Shown here piece by piece: positions 33,636 through 41,869 of a stretch of DNA of 62,525 nucleotides. Location: IMG/VR virus record IMGVR_UViG_3300020172_002336, positions 1 through 62,525 of that record. One strand, 5' to 3'. Position 1 is the stretch's first letter. Each line of letters opens with the position of its first letter. The translations under genes and the position numbers were made by a program. The DNA is from a virus. The notes under the pieces are model-generated. The model made no database searches. It was not told the DNA's origin and worked only from the letters and a program-made list of their open reading frames with translations.

Positions 33636-35014
33636 TACGCAGCCCTCCGCATCGAGTTCCCGAGGGCCATGGAGGCGTGGACCGGCACCGCGCCGTGCTG
33701 CATCGCGCCCGGCGACACGAACGTCGGTCGCTGGGCGTTGCCCGGCATCGGCTTGGACTTCGGCTTAGCCGGTGCGCCAGCGCGCTCCTCGTCCGCCTTG
33801 GCGATCATCTTCTGGAAGTGCTTCTCGCCGTGCCACTGCACCGCGCGCCTCGGAATGACCATCTCGCCGACCTCAAGAGCGGCAGGCACGGTGTCTCCCG
33901 TAGCGCGCGGGTTGATGCTGGCGTGGTGCGGCACCATCGAGCCGGGGGTCTGGCTCTGTCCGGCGCTGGGGAACGAGCGGCCGGGCACGGCCCCGCCCTC
34001 GGACATGTGCGGCACGGCCTTGTCGTAGTTGACCATCTTGTAGCCACTCGGGTGCGTGCGCACCGCCTCAGGATGCTTCTTCTCGACTTCCTGCGCGATG
34101 AGGCCCCGCATTTTGACCGGGTCACCCTTATAGTTGAACTCGTAGATGGTCTGGCCATCCTTGGTCTTACCCACCGGCTTGAGGTTCTCCTTGAGGCGCT
34201 TGTCGGAAAACGCCATCGAAGCCAAGCCAATGCCAGCGCCGATAATCGAGCCAACGCCCGAGGACGAGTTATCTTGCGCGCTCCAGCCAGCGAGACTGTC
34301 ACGGTAGCCCATGCTCGTGGTCTGGGCCGAGTTCATCAATGACTGGTTGCCCAGTCCTGCGTACCCGATGCCGTTGCCCAGAGCGGGCATGAACGTGCCC
34401 GTGGTCTGGTTGCCGACGCTAGAGCCGCCAGTGCCCGACTGGTTGGCCGTGCCGTACTGCTGCGCGACCTGACCCGGGTAACCGCGCCCGACATTGATCG
34501 CCTCAGACCGCAGGGCGTTGGCCTGTTGGTCGATGAGGACGTCGCTGTTGTTCTGAGCGCCAGCCATAGAGGCCGCACGCGCCAGCTTGGCACCGCGGTT
34601 GATCGCCCCCATGCGCAGATCGCTCGGGTTGACACCGAAGCCCTGTAGCTGACGAGTTGCCGCTGCATCGGCCGCGTCGAAGCCCTGCCCCACCGTAGCG
34701 GCGGCACGGGCGCGCATGACGCCCTTGCGCTCCTCACTGTCCCAGTTCTGGGCGCGCTCGGCCTGTTCCTGCTCGATCGGCTGGTAGATCTCCTCGTAGC
34801 GAGCCCGGTCTTTCTTCGCCGTGGCGGCGTTGGTCTCCATGTTATCGGCCATGGTCGCCATGACACGCTGGCTGTACGGTTTGATGTCGGCGTACTGTTC
34901 CTTGGCCCACGCCAACTGCTCGCGCGAAATCGCGTTCTGCTCGGCGGCAGCGGCGCGCTGCGCACTGGCGATGGGTTCGTAATTGGGGGCCGCTGGGGCG
35001 CTGGAACCGCTCAA
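33635..35014 (-). CDS. Virion protein with Peptidase_S74-like chaperone segment (459 aa)
   Basis: The start is a TTG overlapping the upstream TGA as TTGA, with GGGAG eight bases before it. The N-terminal 150 residues are coiled (EQNAISREQLAWAKEQYADI). From about 268, AFSDKRLKENLKPVGKT, then IYEFNYKG and GLIAQEVEKKHPEAV, match the intramolecular chaperone (S74) domain of tailspikes and fibres. Here it is followed by another 130 residues, which is atypical. It probably belongs to the internal/ejection protein set. Confidence 0.75.
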   Translation of the reverse strand: MSGSSAPAAPNYEPIASAQRAAAAEQNAISREQLAWAKEQYADIKPYSQRVMATMADNMETNAATAKKDRARYEEIYQPIEQEQAERAQNWDSEERKGVMRARAAATVGQGFDAADAAATRQLQGFGVNPSDLRMGAINRGAKLARAASMAGAQNNSDVLIDQQANALRSEAINVGRGYPGQVAQQYGTANQSGTGGSSVGNQTTGTFMPALGNGIGYAGLGNQSLMNSAQTTSMGYRDSLAGWSAQDNSSSGVGSIIGAGIGLASMAFSDKRLKENLKPVGKTKDGQTIYEFNYKGDPVKMRGLIAQEVEKKHPEAVRTHPSGYKMVNYDKAVPHMSEGGAVPGRSFPSAGQSQTPGSMVPHHASINPRATGDTVPAALEVGEMVIPRRAVQWHGEKHFQKMIAKADEERAGAPAKPKSKPMPGNAQRPTFVSPGAMQHGAVPVHASMALGNSMRRAA

Positions 35015-35475
35015 GATGTCGCTCCCGAAACGAAGGCTGGCTTCAAATTAAGCCAACGACAGTCTGCACGATACATCGAAAATATAATCAAGTCACCCCC
35101 TACTACTGCCCCGGGGAGACGGGTTTGTTCCTTGAACCCGATCTTTTTGTCGAACTTTATGGCCTTTTCGTTGGTGCTTTCGACCGGGCCGTAGATGACG
35201 TCGACCCCAAGCTGATTGAAGCAGTAGTCGAAAATGACCCACAAAAACGCTCGGGTGAGCCAGTCGGGCTCAAACGCGGCGACGTGCATCTGCACGGACC
35301 TGTGCAGAAAGCCGTCGATCATGACGCCCCCCAGCAGCTTACCCCCACGGGTAACGGCGATACACCGATCGAACCCCACCCTAAACGGCTGATCTGGATT
35401 GAGCGCCCGGCAAATCAGTTCGCCGTCCCAAGGATCGTCGAACCGGATCTCTTTTAGAAGTTCAGCTTCTGCCAT
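35011..35475 (-). CDS. GNAT-like acetyltransferase-fold protein (154 aa)
   Basis: TRGGKLLGGVMIDGF, a central hydrophobic strand and LGVDVIYGPVESTNEKAIKFDKKIGF are the strand-helix pattern of GNAT proteins, ending with the N-x-x-A-x-x-x-x-x-K-x-G-F signature. The ATG at 35475 is preferred over a TTG at 35490. GNAT-fold proteins occur among podovirus virion genes without known substrate. A palindrome copy encodes VTRGGK. Confidence 0.7.
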   Translation of the reverse strand: MAEAELLKEIRFDDPWDGELICRALNPDQPFRVGFDRCIAVTRGGKLLGGVMIDGFLHRSVQMHVAAFEPDWLTRAFLWVIFDYCFNQLGVDVIYGPVESTNEKAIKFDKKIGFKEQTRLPGAVVGGDLIIFSMYRADCRWLNLKPAFVSGATS

Positions 35476-35720
35476 GTGGTGCCGGTCCAAACACTCATTA
35501 CGTCAACCTCGCCCGCCAGCATGGCTGGTCGGGTCCATGTGTCGCCCACCTTGGACGCCACGGGGGCGTCGCGCTGGAAGAACATCTGGGTAGCCCATCC
35601 GTTCGGACCCGACTGCCCTATCAACGTCTCGACGGCGAGCTTCAACGCCGCGAACGCTTTCAGCATAGTCTCGGGATCCGTCGCCGGGTCAGGGAGGTCG
35701 GGGTATATCTGCCGCGCCAT
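35454..35720 (-). CDS. Hypothetical virion-region protein (88 aa)
   Basis: Begins MARQIYPDLPDPATDPET with start overlapping the nozzle gene stop (TGATG). Overlaps the GNAT gene by 22 nt. The C-terminal half (VGDTWTRP, MSVWTGTTWQKL) resembles the W-x-G-x-x-W ends of short tail-fibre-like modules. Not recognised. Confidence 0.65.
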   Translation of the reverse strand: MARQIYPDLPDPATDPETMLKAFAALKLAVETLIGQSGPNGWATQMFFQRDAPVASKVGDTWTRPAMLAGEVDVMSVWTGTTWQKLNF

Positions 35721-37453
35721 CAGGCTTCCTTGAGTTCTTTAGCGGTCGAAGCGAAGTGAGCCTGAGTGATGAGTTGATTACCCTCAAACTCGAATTGGTA
35801 GTTGTCGTACTGCGTCCCGACAGGGAGCCGGAACATCGTGCCCGAAGCGGGCAACGTCACCGTGTGGATCAGGTATCCTTCGGCGTAAACCCTCAGCACA
35901 GTCGACGGCGAGGCAACTCCATCAGGGGCCTCGTAGTACACTTTGCCCGCACCGAAGTTGGTCGGACGCTTCATCTGGTACACTTTGGAGCGCCAGATGT
36001 AAGTCCCGTGGGCTTGGTCAGAAGACAGGTCCAACTGGTAGACGCCGCGGTTCCGGATAATCAGAACTTCGTCGGACCACGAGTCCTTAAAGATGTTGTA
36101 CGTCGGCGTCGACTGCAGCAGGGTCGACACTGCAACCCGCGGGTCTTCGACGTCAATCATCACGCCGCCGAGTGTGGCCGACACGTAGACTACGTCAAAC
36201 GCAGTTGTTTCGAACGCCGTGGCTTCGAACGCACCAAGGCTCGCTCCAGCGTAGGCGATGTACGCTTTCTGGAGCATCGCCGCACTGACGTTCGCCAACA
36301 CAAGAAGTTCCTGCCAGCGCGTCTTGGAGATTATCTTGTACGTCGCAACGGATTGAGTGTTCGGGCCGATGAGCACCAACCCCGACTGGCTCGCGTAGTA
36401 CACGCCTTCTTGGGCAGACACGACGCTGCCCGCGGACACGCATGGCTCGGGCAAGCCGGACAGTCGCACCAGCGACATACTCGACGGATGCACGCCAGAG
36501 CACATGTACGGCACGCCGGTAGTGGCGATCACCGCTGTCTGGCCGTACACGCCGACACCAACGATATTAAACTCGGTGGAGATCTGGTAGCTGCTGGGCC
36601 ACGCGTGAGGCCGGTACGGCTCGCAGAACCAGAGCCGATTTTCCTCCCAACCGATAATCATGCCGTTTGGCATGTTCACGAACCCGACAAGGTTTGTGGG
36701 CGGCGGGTCGTACTCATGCGACGTGAGTTCTTCGTTGAGCACGACCACTGCCGACGACTGAGTATCGGCGTATACTAGCGTCGCGATAGGCAGTTCCGTC
36801 ACAAAGAAATACGTCGCGATGCCCTGATCCGACGTGATGGTCCTGTAGATGCGCGTCAGGGTCAGATTACGGTCGGTGGCGTCACTTCCAACGGCCGCCA
36901 CCGTTACCGTCCACGTATCGTCCACCCTGCCAGTGGTGACTATAGAAGGCTCGCTCGGGGGGCCTTCCTCTCCGAACGCCGAAACATGCGTGTAGACGTA
37001 CGCCCGCGTCTCCATCGTCGCTGACACGCCACCGGCAACGCCGATAGTAGGAGCAACGCTGGGAGAAGGGATCCCAAGCACGAGGTCCGTGGTAGCCACG
37101 GCTATACGGGAGCGGGAGTTGTATCTCGGCGGCGCGGTTCCGTTAGCCCAATAGTACAACGGATCGTTGGCGTTATTAACCGCGCCGTGGACGATTTTTG
37201 TATTGGGGTTGTCGAACTCGACCCAATAACTGTCGGCGATGTTGGTAGCGTCTCCGAGACGCCTCGGGACGCGATGCACCATGCGGGTGGATGAATTAAG
37301 CGAAGACCGCACAAGCAGGGGTGCTCGCATCCCCGTCAGCTTACCGTCGTAGACCCATGTGTTTTGCGCAAGCGCAGCATTCTGGTCCGGCAGGAGACGG
37401 TCGTCCACTGCCGGTACCATTCCGCCAAACGCTTTGATCGCAATAAGGGCCAT
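35720..37453 (-). CDS. Tail nozzle / tubular protein B-like (577 aa)
   Basis: A beta-rich protein starting KAFGGMVPAVDDRLLPDQNAALAQN, a pattern typical of podovirus tail nozzle proteins (P-x-x-x-x-x-L-L-P-x-x-x-A), with repeated beta-propeller-like strands later. Size (577 aa) and position between adaptor and internal protein genes agree. It starts downstream of a palindrome copy (near 37448) that supplies GGGGGTAACG. Confidence 0.65.
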   Translation of the reverse strand: MALIAIKAFGGMVPAVDDRLLPDQNAALAQNTWVYDGKLTGMRAPLLVRSSLNSSTRMVHRVPRRLGDATNIADSYWVEFDNPNTKIVHGAVNNANDPLYYWANGTAPPRYNSRSRIAVATTDLVLGIPSPSVAPTIGVAGGVSATMETRAYVYTHVSAFGEEGPPSEPSIVTTGRVDDTWTVTVAAVGSDATDRNLTLTRIYRTITSDQGIATYFFVTELPIATLVYADTQSSAVVVLNEELTSHEYDPPPTNLVGFVNMPNGMIIGWEENRLWFCEPYRPHAWPSSYQISTEFNIVGVGVYGQTAVIATTGVPYMCSGVHPSSMSLVRLSGLPEPCVSAGSVVSAQEGVYYASQSGLVLIGPNTQSVATYKIISKTRWQELLVLANVSAAMLQKAYIAYAGASLGAFEATAFETTAFDVVYVSATLGGVMIDVEDPRVAVSTLLQSTPTYNIFKDSWSDEVLIIRNRGVYQLDLSSDQAHGTYIWRSKVYQMKRPTNFGAGKVYYEAPDGVASPSTVLRVYAEGYLIHTVTLPASGTMFRLPVGTQYDNYQFEFEGNQLITQAHFASTAKELKEA

Positions 37454-37475
37454 ACAGCGTTACCCCCGCGGGTTA

Positions 37476-37964
37476 TTACCTGCCCTCAGTATAGGACAGA
37501 TCGTCCGCGGCCGCAGCACTTCCTTGGGCTTGCCGCTTGGCGTTCTCGCTGGCGGTGATCTCGCGGTTGCGAATGCTCTCCGCGGTGCGCCGGGCGACGC
37601 CTGCACGCCCAGCTTCCTGTTCGGCAAGGGTGCGCGCCAGCAGTGAATGCGAGATGCCCGCCTCGTTGGTGGCCGGGGCGATCGGCTCGGGCAGGGGATT
37701 GGCGGCGGGAGCGGGGGCGACGTCCACCAGCTTGCCCTGCGCTTCAAGCACCATGTCCTCGAAGCCGAGCGGCTTGTCGCTCGTCAGGGTGCGCGAGATG
37801 CTCTCGGTGGTCACTTCCGGCGCAAGCGTAATGTACTCTGCCTGAACAGGTTCCGCCATTGCACCGACAAGAGCCAACGGATCGGCCACGTCAGGAGCAG
37901 CAGGAACAGCAGGAGCAGGAGCATGAGAAAAAGGCGTAGCAGAACGCTTTTGGACACGGGACAT
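37476..37964 (-). CDS. Pro/Ala-rich hypothetical protein (162 aa)
   Basis: Ala/Pro-rich, largely disordered, with a helical C-terminal segment (RTAESIRNREITASENAKRQ). Start context GGAGGTAATATG within a palindrome near 37970. Not recognised; perhaps a scaffold-like or assembly factor. Confidence 0.6.
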   Translation of the reverse strand: MSRVQKRSATPFSHAPAPAVPAAPDVADPLALVGAMAEPVQAEYITLAPEVTTESISRTLTSDKPLGFEDMVLEAQGKLVDVAPAPAANPLPEPIAPATNEAGISHSLLARTLAEQEAGRAGVARRTAESIRNREITASENAKRQAQGSAAAADDLSYTEGR

Positions 37965-37983
37965 ATTACCTCCGGGGGTTATT

Positions 37984-38202
37984 TCACTTCAAACAGGCGC
38001 GTGCGCCTGCTCGTAGCTGTGCGTAGTCTGGCATGAAGTAGCCGCGGATCATACCGTCTTTCGGGAGGACCAACAACTCGTCGGCGGCACGGACTTGTTC
38101 AGCGTCCGTCCATTCTGTCACGCGTGGACAGGCGCTAGAACGTCCCGTCGCGCAAGCTGCGGTCAACAGCATCAGGAGTACGGGGAGCACGCTTTTGGGC
38201 AT
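37984..38202 (-). CDS. Rz1-like outer-membrane spanin lipoprotein (72 aa)
   Basis: N-terminal signal peptide with lipobox LTAAC (MPKSVLPVLLMLLTAAC), so the mature protein would be lipidated at Cys16 or so. Its 5' part overlaps the inner-membrane spanin gene in another frame by 68 nt, the arrangement of Rz/Rz1. It would fuse with the i-spanin partner to disrupt the outer membrane at lysis. Confidence 0.8.
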   Translation of the reverse strand: MPKSVLPVLLMLLTAACATGRSSACPRVTEWTDAEQVRAADELLVLPKDGMIRGYFMPDYAQLRAGARACLK

Positions 38203-38374
38203 CGTCGATCTTTCCCTGCGTTTCGATGGTAGCCTTGAAATCTTCGGTGATTACGTCGTTTGCACCAGCTTCATACACCGACGACGTGTACCACACGATG
38301 GCTGCCAAGCCAGCCGCGCACGCGACTACGATCAGGCCGTTGCGCGAGAATAAGAACGCCAAAAAAGCCGTCAT
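38135..38374 (-). CDS. Rz-like inner-membrane spanin (79 aa)
   Basis: One N-terminal membrane segment (LIVVACAAGLAAIVWYTSSVY) followed by a short charged periplasmic helix. It overlaps the lipoprotein gene at its 3' end. It is shorter than classical Rz, as in many podoviruses. Confidence 0.75.
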   Translation of the reverse strand: MTAFLAFLFSRNGLIVVACAAGLAAIVWYTSSVYEAGANDVITEDFKATIETQGKIDDAQKRAPRTPDAVDRSLRDGTF

Positions 38375-38661
38375 GGAAGTTTCTCGGCGGCGAGGGCAGC
38401 AGCCTTCGCGATCACTTCGTCCTTCTTCTGGCTGCCGCTACTACTCCCTGTCCAGTATGCGACCACGCCGATGAACGCCGTCAGCAGCCCGCCGAACAAC
38501 ACATTGGCCAGATCTTTCGATCCGGCCGGGATCTCAAAAAAGAACACAGCGATGCAGACGGCGGTGAAGCCGAGCACGACGATGAGGCTAATCAGTACAG
38601 CCCCAATGATCGCGATTCGGTCTCGCCAGTCAATCGGGACGCTCACCAGAACATCCACCAC
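38371..38661 (-). CDS. Holin-like membrane protein (96 aa)
   Basis: Two predicted membrane segments (AIIGAVLISLIVVLGFTAV and LFGGLLTAFIGVVAYWTG) and a charged, Lys/Ala-rich C-terminus. A GTG at 38646, overlapping the endolysin stop as GTGA, is an alternative start to the GTG at 38661. It sits between endolysin and spanin genes, which supports a holin role. Confidence 0.75.
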   Translation of the reverse strand: MVDVLVSVPIDWRDRIAIIGAVLISLIVVLGFTAVCIAVFFFEIPAGSKDLANVLFGGLLTAFIGVVAYWTGSSSGSQKKDEVIAKAAALAAEKLP

Positions 38662-39248
38662 GGCCGCTGCTTAGGGGCCGAAATAACCGGGGTCGGTAGC
38701 TCAGCCACAGGCAAGAGGCTCGTCGGCGGCTCGACCATTGGCTCCGTGACGCTGATGCGTCGTTCCACGTTCCGCACGCTGGCGAGCATAGCGTTAAGAC
38801 TAACCGCGTAGTTGGGGTCGGTGGCATAACCAGCCGCCTGTAGTTCGCGGAAATAGTCTTCGTCCGACATCTTGTCGTTGGGGTCAAACACACGCTTGTA
38901 TCGGCTGTTCGTCGACAGGAACGTGAAATGGTCGGCGAAACTCTCGGCCATACTGTCGTAGTCACGGAACCAATCCTGAATGGTCACGTACCGGCCGTTC
39001 ACAAACTCGCGCGTGGTGACAAGCTGTCTCTTGCCGGTCCACGACGGCCCTACCTTGATGCCGAACACGTTGTTGCCGATCGCCGACTTTCCCCAGCCGG
39101 TCTCCAGCGCCGCCTGCGCCACGACGGCCTGCGGCGAGCAGCCAATCAGTTTGGCCGTAGCTTCGGCAGCATCGAGCGCCTTCGCAGTCCACAGCGCAAT
39201 GCGCTGCATGTTGGGGTCGGTGTAAGGCTGAGTAACAACGCGCGTCAT
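38643..39248 (-). CDS. Endolysin, glucosaminidase (FlgJ-like) type (201 aa)
   Basis: The motif VVAQAALETGWGKS with GNNVFGIK is the catalytic signature of the Glucosaminidase/FlgJ family (Glu in ETGWG), and FNGRYVTIQDWFRDY-like and AGYATDPNYA segments complete the fold. It would cut peptidoglycan glycan strands. The start was set to the ATG that overlaps the upstream stop (ATGA). The C-terminus is a short linker ending PWWMFW. Confidence 0.88.
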   Translation of the reverse strand: MTRVVTQPYTDPNMQRIALWTAKALDAAEATAKLIGCSPQAVVAQAALETGWGKSAIGNNVFGIKVGPSWTGKRQLVTTREFVNGRYVTIQDWFRDYDSMAESFADHFTFLSTNSRYKRVFDPNDKMSDEDYFRELQAAGYATDPNYAVSLNAMLASVRNVERRISVTEPMVEPPTSLLPVAELPTPVISAPKQRPWWMFW

Positions 39249-39466
39249 AGGTGTTTCCCTACAAGTTTCTCGAAGAACCACGCCACAATCGCCAAAATAG
39301 ACACTAAGAAAGTGCCTTGTTTGAGTAGGAGCATCCACGCTCCTTTACCCATCTGGGCCGCGACTCGCAGTTCCTCTAGTTTGTGGTCAATAGAAGACAA
39401 TGATGCTTTCATGGACTCGAATTGCACCTCGATGGTGCGAAGTCGGTCTCGTTCTTCGGGGGTCAT
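39245..39466 (-). CDS. Small coiled-coil membrane protein of the lysis region (73 aa)
   Basis: Starts MTPEERDRLRTIEVQFESM, a coiled coil, followed by one membrane segment (GTFLVSILAIVAWFFEKLV). GGGAG lies eight bases upstream and the ATG overlaps the upstream stop. This layout resembles XhlA-type proteins; it may be an accessory holin or antiholin. Confidence 0.65.
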   Translation of the reverse strand: MTPEERDRLRTIEVQFESMKASLSSIDHKLEELRVAAQMGKGAWMLLLKQGTFLVSILAIVAWFFEKLVGKHL

Positions 39467-40272
39467 ACGCTCGCTCCCACCGCCGCCGCCCAAGCCTGCA
39501 CGGCGTTGTATTGAGCCGTCTCCTGCGCGTCAGTCAGCGGTGCCCCGATCGCCACGAAGCCAACCGTGGCGGCGCGAAAGGAGATTGGCGTGTTGTTGCT
39601 GTTGTAGCAACCGATCATAAGGGGCACTGCTGGTAGGGTAAGGTTGCCGAGCGTCAAGCCGGTAACATCGGTCAGGCGCACACCCCGGTCGTACGCAAGC
39701 ATAGTCGTGCCGCCAGCACGGCTGATCGCCTTCAACCCTCTTGAGTCAGCCGGACTTAGGGCGAACGTGGCAGAGGTAGTAATATTGTTCGCAATAGCAG
39801 TCATTGAACCGCCGCTTCGGGGAATGATGGCAATAGCCGGGCTCGTTGTTTGGCGGACGCCCGCCGTGTAAGCGTTAACGCTGAGGTCCACCCGCTCGTA
39901 AACGGCTAGGCGCTGGTTGTTACCTGTGTAGGCAACGGCGTGCGTGCTCGGGATGAAACCGGTGTTTATGTAGTTCGTGGCACCATCGAAAAGGTAGTCA
40001 CGGTCCACAGTAAATACCGGAGAGTTGACCGTCGTTGCCAGTCGACGTTGCTTCACGGATACCAAAGACTGAACCGAGTTCTCAGCCCACAAACCCCAAT
40101 AATCGTCGGTTAGCGCCCAATTACCCGCGGCTTTTTCGGCGCGGATAAAGGCGCTGATGGTTGAAACCCGCGCATTGGACACGGTGCCGCCATTCGCTAC
40201 GACGGCGGCAGCCCAAGCTCTCGCTTCGGCGGTTGTGCTGTTAAAGAGGATGTTGGCAACCGCCCTGAGCAT
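39463..40272 (-). CDS. Virion structural/adhesion-like protein (269 aa)
   Basis: Helical first 60 residues, then a beta-rich region with YLFDGATNYINTGFIP, which is the opening strand of LamG-like jelly-roll domains found in phage receptor-binding proteins. The ATG at 40272 overlaps the upstream stop. Likely a virion surface protein. Confidence 0.6.
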   Translation of the reverse strand: MLRAVANILFNSTTAEARAWAAAVVANGGTVSNARVSTISAFIRAEKAAGNWALTDDYWGLWAENSVQSLVSVKQRRLATTVNSPVFTVDRDYLFDGATNYINTGFIPSTHAVAYTGNNQRLAVYERVDLSVNAYTAGVRQTTSPAIAIIPRSGGSMTAIANNITTSATFALSPADSRGLKAISRAGGTTMLAYDRGVRLTDVTGLTLGNLTLPAVPLMIGCYNSNNTPISFRAATVGFVAIGAPLTDAQETAQYNAVQAWAAAVGASV

Positions 40273-40835
40273 CAGACGCCAACACTTTTCAGCGTAATCT
40301 TGAACACGGTCGACGCGGCCGGTGTCCACGTGCCGAGCGTCACGAGATAACCGAAAAGCGCCCCGCCAGACGGCACGGTGATTTGGTTGTTGACCTGCAA
40401 AGTCTGAACGTAAAGCGTGGACCCTAGATCGACGGGCGTCCCGAGGTCGATGTAATCGAGGAACGATGCGCGGTCACCGGAAGGGAGATCCCACGCAGCG
40501 TTGTCGCCCAACGCAGACGGTGGTGTCACGTTGTATAGATACAACCTGAAACTCGTCATGCCCGAGACGACTGCCGCAATGTCGATCTCAAGCAGCGCCT
40601 TGGTGATGATGACTTCGCCGCCAGCCGCAGGGGCGATACCGGAAAAGGTCAACGCCGCGGTGCTGCCGGTTGCCGCACCAATTACGTCGTTGGCCGCGTA
40701 CAGGTTCGTGTCGTTGGTACGGGTCAGAGACACCGCCGACCGAAAACCAGTACCACCAACCGGCACTGGATTGGTCGCTGACGCTACTGAGTCCGCGTCA
40801 ACGCCGTTGTCGAACTTGATCCGGTCATTACCCAT
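40272..40835 (-). CDS. Beta-rich structural protein (187 aa)
   Basis: The frame begins MGNDRIKFDNGVDADSVA and is a single beta-sandwich-like protein without charged helices. AGGGAGG precedes the ATG. Probably a decoration or tail protein; its beta pattern resembles that of the next upstream gene, so the two could be distant paralogues. Confidence 0.6.
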   Translation of the reverse strand: MGNDRIKFDNGVDADSVASATNPVPVGGTGFRSAVSLTRTNDTNLYAANDVIGAATGSTAALTFSGIAPAAGGEVIITKALLEIDIAAVVSGMTSFRLYLYNVTPPSALGDNAAWDLPSGDRASFLDYIDLGTPVDLGSTLYVQTLQVNNQITVPSGGALFGYLVTLGTWTPAASTVFKITLKSVGV

Positions 40836-40871
40836 GGATATGCCCTCCCTTTGTTACCCGCCAAGGTAACT

Positions 40872-41396
40872 TTAGTAGAGCCCGCCCATAGGGCCAACGC
40901 CAGCGGTGAACGTAGACACCGGAGTGATCGCCGTCGCCGTGCCGTAAACTTCGCCGGTCTTCTTGAACTGTGCGAAGTTGCCGATCGGATGAGTGTTCAC
41001 GCGGGCAGTGGTGTTGTTGACCTGCAGGCCGACGAAATACTGACCCGGACGCAGGTTGATCGGCGCGCTGAACGGGATGCGCTGGAAAGCATCCGTGCCA
41101 GACATCGCGGTCGACGCCGAAGAAGCGATGACCGTGCCGGCGCTGTTGTAAAGGATCACCTTCAAGTTGCCCGAAGCGACCGAGCCGTTGAAGTTGGCGA
41201 AGCCAGTGGCGCGGCAGCCGACAGCTACCTCGATCTCGGCGATATACGTCTCAGTGATGACGGGGGTCGTGTCCGTTCCGTCCGTGGACGCCTTGACCGG
41301 TACGTTGCCGGTACAAACAGCGCGCGGGGCACCGTTGAAAAAGCTGCTGGGGCCGTCCGCGCGGCCGCTGATCGGACCGCCAATATCGTTCGCCAT
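40872..41396 (-). CDS. Beta-rich structural protein (174 aa)
   Basis: Starts MANDIGGPISGRADGPSS; the centre (AEIEVAVGCRATGFANFNG, LKVILYNSAGTVIASS, GQYFVGLQVNN) is a beta sandwich. Likely a virion decoration or fibre-associated protein. Downstream lies a perfect palindrome copy at 40853-40870. Confidence 0.6.
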   Translation of the reverse strand: MANDIGGPISGRADGPSSFFNGAPRAVCTGNVPVKASTDGTDTTPVITETYIAEIEVAVGCRATGFANFNGSVASGNLKVILYNSAGTVIASSASTAMSGTDAFQRIPFSAPINLRPGQYFVGLQVNNTTARVNTHPIGNFAQFKKTGEVYGTATAITPVSTFTAGVGPMGGLY

Positions 41397-41476
41397 GGTT
41401 CTCTCCGTGGGTATCGGGTCAAGTTTAAGCCTGGACTACTTTATGCGCGTATCGGCAACGTGTCGAGCGTAATTTG

Positions 41477-41860
41477 TTAGTCGTAACTGTTGGCTAACCG
41501 AAACAGATCGTCGAGATCGTCCTCTGACCAGCCAGCGGCCTGCCCGACTAACGATACCAACGGGTCGTCTCTACGGAAAGCAGCGGCCCTTGCCCACAAT
41601 GTCTTTGCAAGCGGATCGTTTACAGCAGCTACTACATTATCAATCTGCGCGAGCATGTCTAACGTGTATAGGGCGCGCATCAATGCACCAGCCCCCACTT
41701 CCGTAGGAACGTCAGTTCGAGCGAGTTCCTTCTCAAAATCCTCTTTTGACGGTGGCACAAAACCCTGCGGCCAAATTATGCCTTCGAATGTGTTGTTGTT
41801 ATTAGTGGCTGGTAGCGCGCCAGTAAATTTCAGGAGCGCCTTGGTGAAATTCAGCGACAT
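41477..41860 (-). CDS. Hypothetical helical tail-region protein (127 aa)
   Basis: N-terminal FTKALLKFTGALP, then a helical region ending DDLDDLFRLANSYD. Not recognised; location among tail genes suggests a role in assembly. Confidence 0.6.
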   Translation of the reverse strand: MSLNFTKALLKFTGALPATNNNNTFEGIIWPQGFVPPSKEDFEKELARTDVPTEVGAGALMRALYTLDMLAQIDNVVAAVNDPLAKTLWARAAAFRRDDPLVSLVGQAAGWSEDDLDDLFRLANSYD

Positions 41861-41869
41861 CTTCGGCTC

